Part shown: in pieces, positions 1-7,379 of the stretch
How the letters are laid out: each line of letters begins with the position of its first letter
How positions within the stretch are numbered: position 1 is the stretch's first letter
Assembly: GCF_011806385.1 (NCBI RefSeq)
Contig: NZ_JAATOX010000027.1
Span: forward strand, 1 to 37,008
Length of the DNA: 37,008 nt
Origin: Phaeobacter sp. HF9A
GTDB lineage: Bacteria; Pseudomonadota; Alphaproteobacteria; Rhodobacterales; Rhodobacteraceae
Reading direction: 5' to 3'
The notes under the pieces: model-generated
Told to the model about the DNA's origin: nothing
Seen by the model: only the letters and a program-made list of their open reading frames with translations
Database searches by the model: none
Position numbers and translations under genes: made by a program

Positions 1-2
1 TC

Positions 3-578
3 TCGCTCACCGTGATCGTGATGAAATGGATCGAGCTCTGGTCCGTGCTCGGCGGCGAGGACAGTCGCCGCAGCGCCCTCAAGACCTGGCAGGCCGGCAA
101 GCAAAGCGAGGCCATGCGCCAGCTGGGCGAGACCACACCGGCGGACCGGGTGGTCGGCTTTGCGATGAAGGGGCTTGCGGGGAATTTACGCCCCGCCCTC
201 CTGACCTCGGAGCTGGAGCGGCGCGGCCAGGCGGAGCTGTCGCGCCTCAACCAGCGCATCCGGCTCTTGGAACTCATCGCCATGGTGTCACCGCTGCTCG
301 GGCTTCTGGGCACCGTGCTCGGCATGATCCAGAGCTTTCAGGAGCTGGAACTGGCACAAGGGGCCGCCAATGCCTCGATCCTTGCGGGCGGTATCTGGCA
401 GGCGCTGCTGACCACCGCCGCCGGGCTTTTGGTGGCGATTCCCGCCGCCATCGCCGCGGGGTTGTTTTCCGCCCGGATCGAGCGGGTGGCACAGTCGATC
501 GAAGACGGCGTCGGGCGGCTGATGCTCGCCCATGAAGCGGCCAAACCCGTGGAGGCCAGCGCCCGGACATCCCCATGA
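3..578 (+). CDS. ExbB/TolQ/MotA-family proton channel subunit (5' truncated)
   Basis: Inner-membrane proton-channel subunit of an ExbBD/TolQR-type energy-transducing complex. The frame is open to the window edge (it reads SLTVIVMKW before the first usable ATG), so the first transmembrane helix and true start lie upstream; about 191 residues are visible. Two hydrophobic segments typical of the family are present: LLELIAMVSPLLGLLGTVLG, holding the conserved PLLGLLGTVLGMI loop/helix, and ALLTTAAGLLVAIPAAIAAG, with the conserved TTAAGLLVAIPA pattern. The stop overlaps the next gene's start by 4 bp, implying translational coupling with two ExbD genes. The local context (DUF4384 protein, caspase) suggests an envelope machine other than classical iron uptake; no TonB-dependent receptor is visible. 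Family assignment is firm; the function of this particular complex is inferred. Confidence 0.93.
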   Translation, partial: SLTVIVMKWIELWSVLGGEDSRRSALKTWQAGKQSEAMRQLGETTPADRVVGFAMKGLAGNLRPALLTSELERRGQAELSRLNQRIRLLELIAMVSPLLGLLGTVLGMIQSFQELELAQGAANASILAGGIWQALLTTAAGLLVAIPAAIAAGLFSARIERVAQSIEDGVGRLMLAHEAAKPVEASARTSP

Positions 579-991
579 AGCTCGCCCGTCCCGCCCGCGC
601 CGCCAGCCTGATTTCGCTGGTCCCCATGATCGACGTGCTGTTGATCCTGCTGGTGTTCTTCATGGTGACCTCGACCTATCTGAACCTTGATATGATCCCG
701 GCCACCGCGCCGGAAACCAGCGCGCGCCCGCCCGGCCAGCCCGCGGCCGACACGCCCCGGCTGATGATCCGGCTGGGCGCGGATGGCGCCCCCGCGCTGC
801 AAGGCCAGAGCTATACGCTCCAGACCCTGCGCCCGCGGCTGGCGGCTGCGCTGGCCGAAGAGCCGCTGACCCAGGTGCTGATCCTGCCCTCCGGCGCGGC
901 CAGCACCCAGGCGCTGGTGTCGCTGCTGGATCTCGCGGCGGAACTCGGCGTGCAGCAGCTGCGCGTGTTGCGGCTGGAGGCGGAACCATGA
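575..991 (+). CDS. ExbD/TolR-family biopolymer transport protein (first copy)
   Basis: 138 residues. One N-terminal transmembrane helix (about residues 12-33) carries the proton-pathway aspartate in PMIDVLLILLVFF (Asp20), followed by a periplasmic domain of ExbD/TolR size. ATGA overlaps couple it both to the ExbB gene upstream and to a second ExbD downstream. Two consecutive non-identical ExbD proteins are a known arrangement in some alphaproteobacterial and other gram-negative Exb systems; they may form a heteromeric stator plug. ExbD versus TolR cannot be decided from this gene alone, but tolA, tolB and pal do not follow, which argues against Tol-Pal. Confidence 0.93.
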   Translation: MKLARPARAASLISLVPMIDVLLILLVFFMVTSTYLNLDMIPATAPETSARPPGQPAADTPRLMIRLGADGAPALQGQSYTLQTLRPRLAAALAEEPLTQVLILPSGAASTQALVSLLDLAAELGVQQLRVLRLEAEP

Positions 992-1401
992 AGCTGCGCC
1001 GCCCCGCGCGCGGATCCCAGGGCGAACCCATTACCGCCTTGATTGACGTGGTATTTTTCCTGCTGGTCTTCTTCATGCTGATCGGGCGTATGGATGCCAC
1101 CGCGCCCTTTGACGTCAGCCCGCCACAGGCCCTCAGCGGTCAGGATCTGCCCGCAGGCGGCGCGACGCTGTCGCTCTCGGCGGCGGGCGATCTGGCGCTG
1201 GATGGCAACAGCATCGACCGCGACGCGCTGGCAAAGACCCTGCGCCAAAGGCTGGCGCAGAACGCCGATCTGCGGCTGCGCATCAACGCCCATAAGGACG
1301 CCGAGGTCCGCAGCCTCCTGCCCTTGATCGCCGAAGCCGAAGAGATCGGGCTGCGCGATATCGTGCTGGTGGTCACCCCAGCCGCGAGCGGCACGCCATG
1401 A
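988..1401 (+). CDS. ExbD/TolR-family biopolymer transport protein (second copy)
   Basis: 137 residues with the same design as the preceding gene: basic N-terminus, transmembrane helix with the conserved aspartate in ALIDVVFFLLVFFM (Asp20), then a periplasmic alpha/beta domain. The N-termini of the two copies are similar (MKLARPAR and MKLRRPAR) while the periplasmic parts differ, suggesting old duplication and specialisation. The start overlaps the previous stop by 4 bp and the stop overlaps the next start by 4 bp, so the four-gene unit is tightly coupled. The role is as the partner of ExbB in proton-motive-force transduction. Confidence 0.93.
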   Translation: MKLRRPARGSQGEPITALIDVVFFLLVFFMLIGRMDATAPFDVSPPQALSGQDLPAGGATLSLSAAGDLALDGNSIDRDALAKTLRQRLAQNADLRLRINAHKDAEVRSLLPLIAEAEEIGLRDIVLVVTPAASGTP

Positions 1402-2894
1402 CCCTGAGTGCAGAGAGCACCGCCCCGCCGCGCCCGCTGACTTGGCTGCTGGGCTTGTCGGGGTCGCTGGTTGCCAATGCGGCGCTGCTCGCTTTGGTGC
1501 TGCTCAGCCTGCGCGCGCAGGACATTCCCGATCAGGACCGCCCCAAGGCAGAGCTCCAGGTCAGCTCCCAGAGCCTGCCGCGCAGTCAGGCCCGCCCCGC
1601 TGCAACCGAGGACACGCCGCTGCCGGATGCCGACGCACGCGGCGACGCGCTGAGCGCGAGCGGCATTCCGCAGTCCGACGCCCGCCCGCTGCCGCCGGAG
1701 GGTGACCCGCTGACGGCGCAACCCGCCGCCGGTGCACAGGTGGCAGCCAGCGCCCCCACAGGGCAGCAATTGGCGACAACCCGCCCTAAGACCGAACCAT
1801 TGCCCCAAGCCATCACAGCGCCAGCCCCCTTGCCCGCAGCCTCGGCGCAAATCGAGGCAATCGCCCCTGCCCGACCGGCACCCGAGGTCAGCGCCGCGCT
1901 GACCCCGCCAAGCGCCCCGCCCGTGCCCGCCACGCCGCCCGCCGCCGATATCCTGGCAGCCGAGACACCGCAGGCCAGCGCCGCCCAGCCCAGCCCGGTC
2001 ACGCCGGAGCCCCTGGCCGAGCGCCCCACCGCCAATGCCGCCGCCGCGCTGCCCGCTGCGCCCCTGGCCGCGCAAAGCATCCGCGCCGATCTCGCCTTTC
2101 CTGGCGACACCAGCGCCGGGATCGACCCGCAATCCCTTGCCGCCTTCCAGCAGTTTCAGGATCCGGGCCGCGAAGGCGATGCGCTGCGCGACGGGCTTGC
2201 GGGGCTGCTCGCCAGCCTGCCCTGCGCCCGGGTGCAGCTCTCCTTTGATCCCGACAGCGCCACGCTGCATCTGCGCGGTCACCTCCCCGAGGACAGCCTG
2301 CGCGCGCCTGTCCTTGCGGCGCTGCGGGCGGAGATGGGAGAGGACATCGCGCTTGCGGATGACATGCGCCTGCTGCCGCGCCCGCAATGCGGTGCCCTTG
2401 CGGGGATCAGCGACGTTGGCCTGCCGCAAAGCACCGACCAGATCACCAATCCGCTGCTGGTCGGCGCGGACAGCTTTGCCCGGGTGCTGAGCTATCGCGG
2501 TGGCGAGCGGCTGTTCTTTGACCTCACCGCGCCGGATTACCCCGCCTATGTCTATGTGGATTACTTCGATGCGGCGGGCGCGGTGCTGCATCTGATGCCC
2601 AACAGCTATGTGCCGCTGACCGAGGCCGCACCGAAATCGCGCCTGCGCGTCGGCGCCAAGGAGGAAGGCGATGTGGGCTTGCAGATCTCCGTCGGCCCGC
2701 CCTACGGGCAGGAGATCGCCGTGGCCTTTGCCGCCTCGCATCCGCTGTTTGCACCGACAGCCCCGCGCCCGCTGCAAGAACCCGCCGCGCCCTATCTGGC
2801 GGCCTTGAAACAGGCGGTCAGCGCCGCCCGCCAGGAGCATGCGGATTTCAAAGGCGAATGGGTCTATTTCCTGATCACCACCGAAGCGCCTTGA
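1398..2894 (+). CDS. TonB-like single-span protein with Pro/Ala-rich linker and C-terminal DUF4384-type domain
   Basis: 498 residues. A short cytoplasmic N-terminus is followed by one transmembrane helix (about 15-38), then a long Pro/Ala/Gln-rich linker (about 60-235) like the periplasm-spanning part of TonB or TolA. Next comes a small folded region (about 270-335, resembling a BON-like alternation, uncertain) and a C-terminal domain (about 355-460) with the DUF4384 pattern: GERLFFDLTAPDYPAYVYV, then aromatic residues, LMPN, and QISVGPPYGQE ahead of SHPLF. DUF4384 domains are known mostly next to caspase, kinase or TPR modules in signalling proteins. Topology, size and ATGA coupling to exbB-exbD-exbD make it the likely force-transmitting partner, but the canonical TonB C-terminal domain is missing. 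Function is inferred; the DUF4384 call comes from pattern recognition without a profile search. Confidence 0.8.
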   Translation: MTLSAESTAPPRPLTWLLGLSGSLVANAALLALVLLSLRAQDIPDQDRPKAELQVSSQSLPRSQARPAATEDTPLPDADARGDALSASGIPQSDARPLPPEGDPLTAQPAAGAQVAASAPTGQQLATTRPKTEPLPQAITAPAPLPAASAQIEAIAPARPAPEVSAALTPPSAPPVPATPPAADILAAETPQASAAQPSPVTPEPLAERPTANAAAALPAAPLAAQSIRADLAFPGDTSAGIDPQSLAAFQQFQDPGREGDALRDGLAGLLASLPCARVQLSFDPDSATLHLRGHLPEDSLRAPVLAALRAEMGEDIALADDMRLLPRPQCGALAGISDVGLPQSTDQITNPLLVGADSFARVLSYRGGERLFFDLTAPDYPAYVYVDYFDAAGAVLHLMPNSYVPLTEAAPKSRLRVGAKEEGDVGLQISVGPPYGQEIAVAFAASHPLFAPTAPRPLQEPAAPYLAALKQAVSAARQEHADFKGEWVYFLITTEAP

Positions 2895-2909
2895 CCGCTG
2901 CACCCGGCG

Positions 2910-4451
2910 TTACTGGCAATCGGCACCCGCCCAGCTGCGCAACGCCTGTTTCAACGCGCCGCCAAAGGGGTGCTGCTTGGACAGGGAGCGTTGCAAATCC
3001 GCCGTCAGATAGGTTTTTGCCTGGGTGCAAAGCGCATCCCGCGTCCAGTTGTGGCAATTGCTACAGCTTTGCGTTTTCCAATATTCTTCGGGCAAGCCCG
3101 CCACCGGCGGGAACATCGGCGATTGCGTCACCACCTCGGCGATGGTCAGCCCGTTGATCTGCTCCAACTCGGACCGGAGCGGCTTATCATAGGTGATCGG
3201 GCCGCTTTCGATCTGCGCCTGCAAGGTCGTGTCCATCAGGCTTTGCAGGATATTCGGGGCCGGGGCCAGATCCGTATCCTCGCCCGCGCCGGAGCGGCGG
3301 GTTGCCAGCTCAATCTCGGCAAGCTCGGCATAGCGTCCTTTGGGAAAGGCCTGAAGATAAGCCTCCAGCGCCGCGGTGCCGTCTTCCTCATGCGCCGCCT
3401 CGAACATCGCGGTTTCATCGGTGATCGACACCTGACCATCCGTCGTGGCCTGCGCTTCCATCGAAATTTCCGACAGCAACGCCCGCGCCTGATCCGCATA
3501 GGGGCTCTTGCCATAGGCACGCAGGAACAGCATCAACTGCACCGCATCGCGGCTCTCCTGCGCCATGGTCCAGAGCTGTTCTTCTGCGATCTCGGCGGCG
3601 GAGCCGGACAGCTCTTCCTCCGCCTGCTTTTCGTTAAACACAAAGTCACGCACCAGGGAGGAACTGTCCCAGGGCGTTTGCCGCCCGTCGGTTTCATCCA
3701 ACACCGCGCGGCGCACCTGTTTCAGCACCTGTTCAATCGGCTCATTCGCCTTGCGCATTTCCTGCGCCAGCGCCTTGGTGAAGGGGCTGTTGCCATCGGC
3801 CCCATCCATCGCAACATCGCCGGGCGCGGTGGCATAGGACAGGAAGGTGCCGGTCGGGGCCTGCATCTCTGCCAGGCCGTTGTCGTTGAGCTCGGAGACA
3901 TTCATGAAGGGATTGTTGCGGCAGGCATCCAGAATGACGATATTGGTGGCATTCCGCGCCGAGGCCATCTGCCGCAGCACCGATTGCGCTTCCACCGCAA
4001 CAAGATCAAGGTCGGCAGCATCATTGAGCGCCACGTCCACCGGCAACAGGTAGTTGTTGCCAAAGCTCTGCACCCCGTGGCCCGCATAGTAAAACAGGCC
4101 GACCGTCTCTTCGCTTTCCGCCCGCAGGCTGCGCCCGAACTGGGCAATGGCGCGTTTCAGCTCCACCTGGCTGGCGTCGGTCAGCAGGGTCACGTCAAAA
4201 CCCAGCTCCTCCAGCGTGCGCGCCATCAGTTGGGCATCATGCACCGGGTTTTCCAACGAGGCGACGGAGCCATAGCTGGAGTTCCCAACCACCAGCGCCA
4301 TCCGCTCATCGGCGGTGGCCAGCCCGGCCCAAAACATGCAGCACAGCAGGACCAGGTATCTGGTCCAATGTCCCAGCTTCAAAAGAGAAAATCTCACAAG
4401 TCTATTCCCGGCCCATAGTTGCATCACGGGGGGTGATGCCTGCATTGACAT
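2910..4451 (-). CDS. Caspase-like (peptidase C14) exported protein with a C-terminal CxxCH tail
   Basis: 513 residues. A hydrophobic signal segment (about 31-46, ending LATA before DERMALVVG) predicts export. The caspase/metacaspase-like domain covers about 50-280, with the catalytic dyad visible as His125 in YYAGHG and Cys177 in LDACRNNP, plus the usual ALVVGNSSY first strand and NNYLLPVDV. Residues about 290-400 look like helical repeats similar to those that often follow bacterial C14 domains. The last ~60 residues are Cys-containing: C463-S-N-C466-H467, then Cys475 and Cys512. That is a formal cytochrome c heme-binding motif, otherwise a metal or disulphide site. No good Shine-Dalgarno is seen at the 4451 start, and the in-frame ATG at 4424 is equally possible. 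The gene converges with the DUF4384 gene, 15 bp apart. Confidence 0.88.
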   Translation of the reverse strand: MSMQASPPVMQLWAGNRLVRFSLLKLGHWTRYLVLLCCMFWAGLATADERMALVVGNSSYGSVASLENPVHDAQLMARTLEELGFDVTLLTDASQVELKRAIAQFGRSLRAESEETVGLFYYAGHGVQSFGNNYLLPVDVALNDAADLDLVAVEAQSVLRQMASARNATNIVILDACRNNPFMNVSELNDNGLAEMQAPTGTFLSYATAPGDVAMDGADGNSPFTKALAQEMRKANEPIEQVLKQVRRAVLDETDGRQTPWDSSSLVRDFVFNEKQAEEELSGSAAEIAEEQLWTMAQESRDAVQLMLFLRAYGKSPYADQARALLSEISMEAQATTDGQVSITDETAMFEAAHEEDGTAALEAYLQAFPKGRYAELAEIELATRRSGAGEDTDLAPAPNILQSLMDTTLQAQIESGPITYDKPLRSELEQINGLTIAEVVTQSPMFPPVAGLPEEYWKTQSCSNCHNWTRDALCTQAKTYLTADLQRSLSKQHPFGGALKQALRSWAGADCQ

Positions 4452-4623
4452 TGGTTGCGTGGGTTTGCCACCCGCATGGTATCACTCTTTAACGTCATAA
4501 TTTACATGTCTTTGTAATTCGATACCACAGAAGAGCCATTCCAACGGTTCTTCATTGAGATGGAAATGCTACACTTGCGCCAATATCACAGGTGCAGCGG
4601 CTCAAACACAAGGAACCATAGAG
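4452..4623. promoter_or_regulatory. Divergent AT-rich promoter region between the caspase and YceI-OmpA genes
   Basis: This 170-bp spacer is clearly AT-richer than its surroundings and must hold the promoters of both divergent genes. It contains a perfect 7-bp inverted repeat, TGGTATC at 4477-4483 and GATACCA at 4521-4527, flanking the most AT-rich core (4484-4520). This could be a looped operator, but a repeat this short can arise by chance. No convincing -35/-10 pair was singled out. Confidence 0.4.
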
Positions 4624-5664
4624 ATGCTGAGACGTCTTTACATATTGTTTTCGTTTATAATTTTCAGCTCAACCGCCGCTCTTGCGGCCAACCCCTTTGA
4701 CGGTGGCTGGCAGCTCGAGGCGGAAAGCTCGACCATTGGCTTCCTCTCCGTAAAAAAAGGGACAATTGCGGAATACAGCGAGTTCGCGACATTTTCCGGC
4801 GTGATCACCCCCGAGGGCCAGGCGGAAATCGTGGTGGCGCTGGATTCGGTCGACACCAAGGTTGACCTGCGCAACGTCCGCATGCGGTTTTTGTTCTTCG
4901 AGACATTCAAGCACAAGGATGCCCGCGTCACCGCAGTGATTCCGCCCGCGCAAATCGCCGATCTTGCGCAGCTTCATCGCAAGACGATCGACCTCTCCGT
5001 GACCCTCTCGCTGCATGGGGTGGACGCCAATGTCACCGCACCAATTACCCTGACTCTGCTGGACGACAATACGGTCAATGTCTCCACCGTGCAGCCTATC
5101 ATCCTGTCGCTGGCGGATTTTGACCTGCTGGAAGGGTTGAGCAAGCTGGAAGAGGCCGCAAGCGTCACCATCACGCCGGTGGGGATTGTCAGCCTGGATC
5201 TGACCTACAAACGGGCGGGCTCCGGCGGTGCGGCACCGGTGGTGGCGCAGGTGCAGACCGGCGGCGCCGCGGCGCTGGAAACCACCGGCACCTTCAGCCG
5301 CGAGGAATGCGTCGGGCGGTTTGAAATCCTCTCGCAAAGCCGCAGCCTCAATTTCCCCGCAAACAAGGCCATCGTGACCGAAGACGCCAAGGGCTTCTTG
5401 GATGTGCTGTCGGATGTGGTAAACCGTTGCCCTGATTTGAAAATCGAGGTGGGCGGTCACACCGACGCCTGGGGCAAGGCCGACTGGAACCAGGAGCTGA
5501 GCCGTCAGCGCGCCGTCGCCGTGGCCAGCTATCTGATCGACAAAGGCGCCAACCCCGCGCGGCTGATCGCCATCGGCTACGGTGAGACGGCCCCGCTGGT
5601 GGACAATGACACCGCCGCCAATCGCGCCAAGAACCGGCGTATCGAGTTCAAGGTCCTGAACTGA
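4624..5664 (+). CDS. YceI-like domain fused to an OmpA C-terminal peptidoglycan-binding domain
   Basis: 346 residues from the ATG at 4624, chosen because AAGGA (4610-4614) sits 9 nt upstream and a clean signal peptide follows (MLRRLYILF... ending STAALA). Residues about 26-200 show the YceI lipocalin-like barrel pattern: GGWQLEAESSTIGFLSVKKG, FFETFKHKDARV, and alternating beta strands of the VTLSLHGVDANVTAPITLTL type. Residues about 235-345 are an OmpA/MotB/Pal-type domain with LNFPANKAIV, GGHTDAWGK, LSRQRAVAVASYL, GYGE and NRAKNRRIEFK, which includes the diaminopimelate-binding Asp and Arg. The protein is therefore periplasmic or outer-membrane-associated and probably tethered to peptidoglycan while holding an isoprenoid or lipid in the YceI barrel (inferred from family knowledge). 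An upstream in-frame ATG at 4555 lacks a signal peptide and is disfavoured. Confidence 0.88.
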   Translation: MLRRLYILFSFIIFSSTAALAANPFDGGWQLEAESSTIGFLSVKKGTIAEYSEFATFSGVITPEGQAEIVVALDSVDTKVDLRNVRMRFLFFETFKHKDARVTAVIPPAQIADLAQLHRKTIDLSVTLSLHGVDANVTAPITLTLLDDNTVNVSTVQPIILSLADFDLLEGLSKLEEAASVTITPVGIVSLDLTYKRAGSGGAAPVVAQVQTGGAAALETTGTFSREECVGRFEILSQSRSLNFPANKAIVTEDAKGFLDVLSDVVNRCPDLKIEVGGHTDAWGKADWNQELSRQRAVAVASYLIDKGANPARLIAIGYGETAPLVDNDTAANRAKNRRIEFKVLN

Positions 5665-5670
5665 TGTTTT

Positions 5671-5702
5671 GGCCCTGCCCGCGTTTTGGGCGGGGCCTTT
5701 CG
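5671..5702 (+). terminator. Rho-independent terminator after the YceI-OmpA gene
   Basis: A GC-rich stem begins 7 nt after the stop codon. The arms are GGCCCTGCCC (5671-5680) and GGGCGGGGCC (5688-5697), paired over 10 bp with one G-T wobble around a 7-nt loop, followed by a short T tract (TTT). Confidence 0.75.
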
Positions 5703-5939
5703 CGTGCCTGAACACAGAACCCGCGCCCCAATCGGGCGCCACGCGTTTTGCGCGTCTCGCCTCCTTGCGAACCCTCAGCCCAGACCGCCAGCAGCTTTCA
5801 CCGGCGCGGCATGGCATTTCGCAATTTTCGACCAAAGCTGCATTGAATTCGGCATCCTATGCTTTGCGCCCCGCTTAGGCTGCTCGCAAAGCCGGATTGC
5901 GCCCCGTCGCAAGACACCGCCCCAATAAGAGAGGTCCCC

Positions 5940-6029
5940 ATGAACGCGAAAGACAGTCTCGCGACGCCGACCCCGATGCCCCCTTGGCTCGGCGCCGCCT
6001 TGCGCCTGCCTCTTGCGACCTCGGCCTAG
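5940..6029 (+). CDS. Possible 29-codon leader or small protein ahead of the catabolic operon
   Basis: A short reading frame begins ATG AAC GCG AAA (MNAKDSLATP...) and ends at TAG 12 nt before the next gene's ATG. A purine-rich stretch, AGAGAGG, precedes its ATG by about 5 nt, a better ribosome-binding site than the one in front of the hydroxyacid dehydrogenase itself. The peptide is Pro/Ala/Leu-rich with no recognised domain. It could be a translational-coupling leader for the downstream gene, a remnant of a lost gene, or chance. The rest of the 5703-5939 spacer shows no other gene and presumably holds the operon promoter. Confidence 0.3.
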   Translation: MNAKDSLATPTPMPPWLGAALRLPLATSA

Positions 6030-6041
6030 AAGAGCGCTGCC

Positions 6042-6965
6042 ATGGCATTCCTGTTCAATTCCGACCCGGAGCGCGGCGCGATCTTTCGCGAGATCTTTGC
6101 CAGCCTGCTGCCCGATCTGGAAGTCTTTCAGCGCGACGACGACGTGCCACCAGAGCAGATCCGCTATCTGCTCACCTGGTCGGCGCCCGAAGACCTCACC
6201 GCCTATCCCAATCTGGAGCTGCTGTTTTCGATCGGCGCGGGAGTGGATCAGTTCAACGCAGAGACGCTGCCGCCCCATGTCAAACTGATCCGCATGGTCG
6301 AGGACGGTCTGATCCGTATGATGCAGGAATATGTCACGCTCGGGGTGCTGGCGCTGCATCGCGATCTGCCCGCCTATCAGGATCATCAGCGCCGCAAACT
6401 CTGGCAGAGCCTGCCCGCCCGGCAGGCCACAGACTGCCGGATCGGCTTTCTCGGCCTCGGTCGGCTGGCGCAGGCGGCGATCGAGCGGCTTAAACCCTTC
6501 GGCTTCCCGCTCGCCGGGTGGAGCCGCAGCGAAAAGCAGATCCCCGGCGTCCGCTGTTTTCACGGCGCCGCGCAACGGCCCGGCTTTCTGGCGCAAACGG
6601 ATATACTGGTCTGCCTGCTGCCGCTGACGGCGCAGACGCGCGGCATGCTGGATCAGGATCTCTTTGCCCAATTGCCCAGGGGGGCGCGGCTCTTGCAGGT
6701 CGGGCGCGGCCCGCAGCTGGACCAGACCGCGCTGCTTGCCGCGCTGGACAATGGCCAGCTCGCCGCCGCGATGCTGGATGTCACCGATCCCGAACCGCTG
6801 CCGCAGGATCATCCGCTGTGGTCGCACCCCAAGGTGACGATCACCCCGCATATCGCCTCCGTCACCCAACCCCAGACCGCGGCCCGGGCGGTCGCAGAAA
6901 ACATCCGGCGTCATCGCGCTGGCCAGGACCTGATCGGCCTGGTCGATCACACCCGTGGCTACTGA
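6042..6965 (+). CDS. D-isomer-specific 2-hydroxyacid dehydrogenase (GhrA-like glyoxylate/hydroxypyruvate reductase)
   Basis: 307 residues, the usual length for the GhrA-type branch. The N-terminal substrate domain contains LLFSIGAGVDQF. The Rossmann motif is IGFLGLGRLAQ (about 134-144). The catalytic Arg-Glu-His set is visible in LLQVGRGPQLD (Arg), DVTDPEPLPQDHPLW (Glu) and VTITPHIASVTQP (His). It should reduce glyoxylate, hydroxypyruvate or a related 2-oxo acid with NAD(P)H, or run in reverse. The ribosome-binding site is weak (AGAAGAG), and a small reading frame ends just upstream. It is first in a same-strand run with the cupin (12-bp gap), dehydrogenase and flavoprotein genes, suggesting disposal of a C2/C3 oxo-acid intermediate. 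Exact substrate unknown. Confidence 0.88.
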   Translation: MAFLFNSDPERGAIFREIFASLLPDLEVFQRDDDVPPEQIRYLLTWSAPEDLTAYPNLELLFSIGAGVDQFNAETLPPHVKLIRMVEDGLIRMMQEYVTLGVLALHRDLPAYQDHQRRKLWQSLPARQATDCRIGFLGLGRLAQAAIERLKPFGFPLAGWSRSEKQIPGVRCFHGAAQRPGFLAQTDILVCLLPLTAQTRGMLDQDLFAQLPRGARLLQVGRGPQLDQTALLAALDNGQLAAAMLDVTDPEPLPQDHPLWSHPKVTITPHIASVTQPQTAARAVAENIRRHRAGQDLIGLVDHTRGY

Positions 6966-6977
6966 CAGGAAGAAACC

Positions 6978-7334
6978 ATGTCCAATCTGATCCCCATCGA
7001 CACCAATCCCGGCTTCGCCCCGAAAGAGTCGCTGCCCCTGCCCGAGCGGCTAATTTCCGGCGATCCCGCCTTCAAGACCTGGGCGCAGGACGCCTCCAGG
7101 GACGACAAGGTCAAGACCGGCGTCTGGGAGGCCACCCCCGGCGTGACCCATTCGATCAAGGGCACGACGTTTGAATTCTGCCACATCCTCTCGGGCGTGA
7201 TCGAGATCGAGGAAACCGGCGGCGAAACCAGGACCTATCGCGCTGGCGACAGCTTTGTGATGAAGCCCGGCTTCATCGGCGTCTGGCGCACCATCGAGAC
7301 AGTGCGCAAGATCTATGTCACAGTGACCGACTGA
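6978..7334 (+). CDS. Small cupin-domain protein (DUF861/cupin_3-like)
   Basis: 118 residues forming a single cupin barrel. The typical strands are visible: VKTGVWEATPG, then FEFCHILSGVIEIEE (cupin motif 1 region, with only one of the usual His residues), and GDSFVMKPGFIGVWRT (motif 2). The WEATPG...GxxxF...GDSFVMKPG architecture resembles the family found in amine and ureide catabolism clusters. It is preceded by AGGA 6 nt before the ATG. It may be an isomerase-like, amino-hydrolase-like or sensing protein; the reduced metal-ligand set argues for a non-dioxygenase role. Placed between two dehydrogenases of one operon. Confidence 0.8.
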   Translation: MSNLIPIDTNPGFAPKESLPLPERLISGDPAFKTWAQDASRDDKVKTGVWEATPGVTHSIKGTTFEFCHILSGVIEIEETGGETRTYRAGDSFVMKPGFIGVWRTIETVRKIYVTVTD

Positions 7335-7379
7335 GCGACCGACTGACCGCGCCCCCGCAGCAATAACAAGGAGCCCCCC

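Noticed and set aside
1..2894. Tol-Pal system
   Set aside because: Two ExbD copies and no TolB, Pal or CpoB; the fourth protein ends in a DUF4384-like domain rather than TolA/TonB C-terminal domains.
1140..2903. 587-codon minus-strand frame opposite the second ExbD and the DUF4384 protein
   Set aside because: Gly/Arg/Gln-rich composition without domains, fully antisense to a coupled operon with recognisable proteins; a GC-driven shadow frame.
2970..4418. 482-codon plus-strand frame opposite the caspase gene
   Set aside because: Arg/His/Gln-rich with no domain, mirror of a gene with intact catalytic motifs.
1..5664. Zorya-type anti-phage system
   Set aside because: Zorya also combines a MotA/ExbB-like protein with an OmpA-domain protein, but here the partners are two ExbD proteins and a DUF4384 protein, the OmpA domain is fused to YceI, and no ZorC or helicase/nuclease gene is present.
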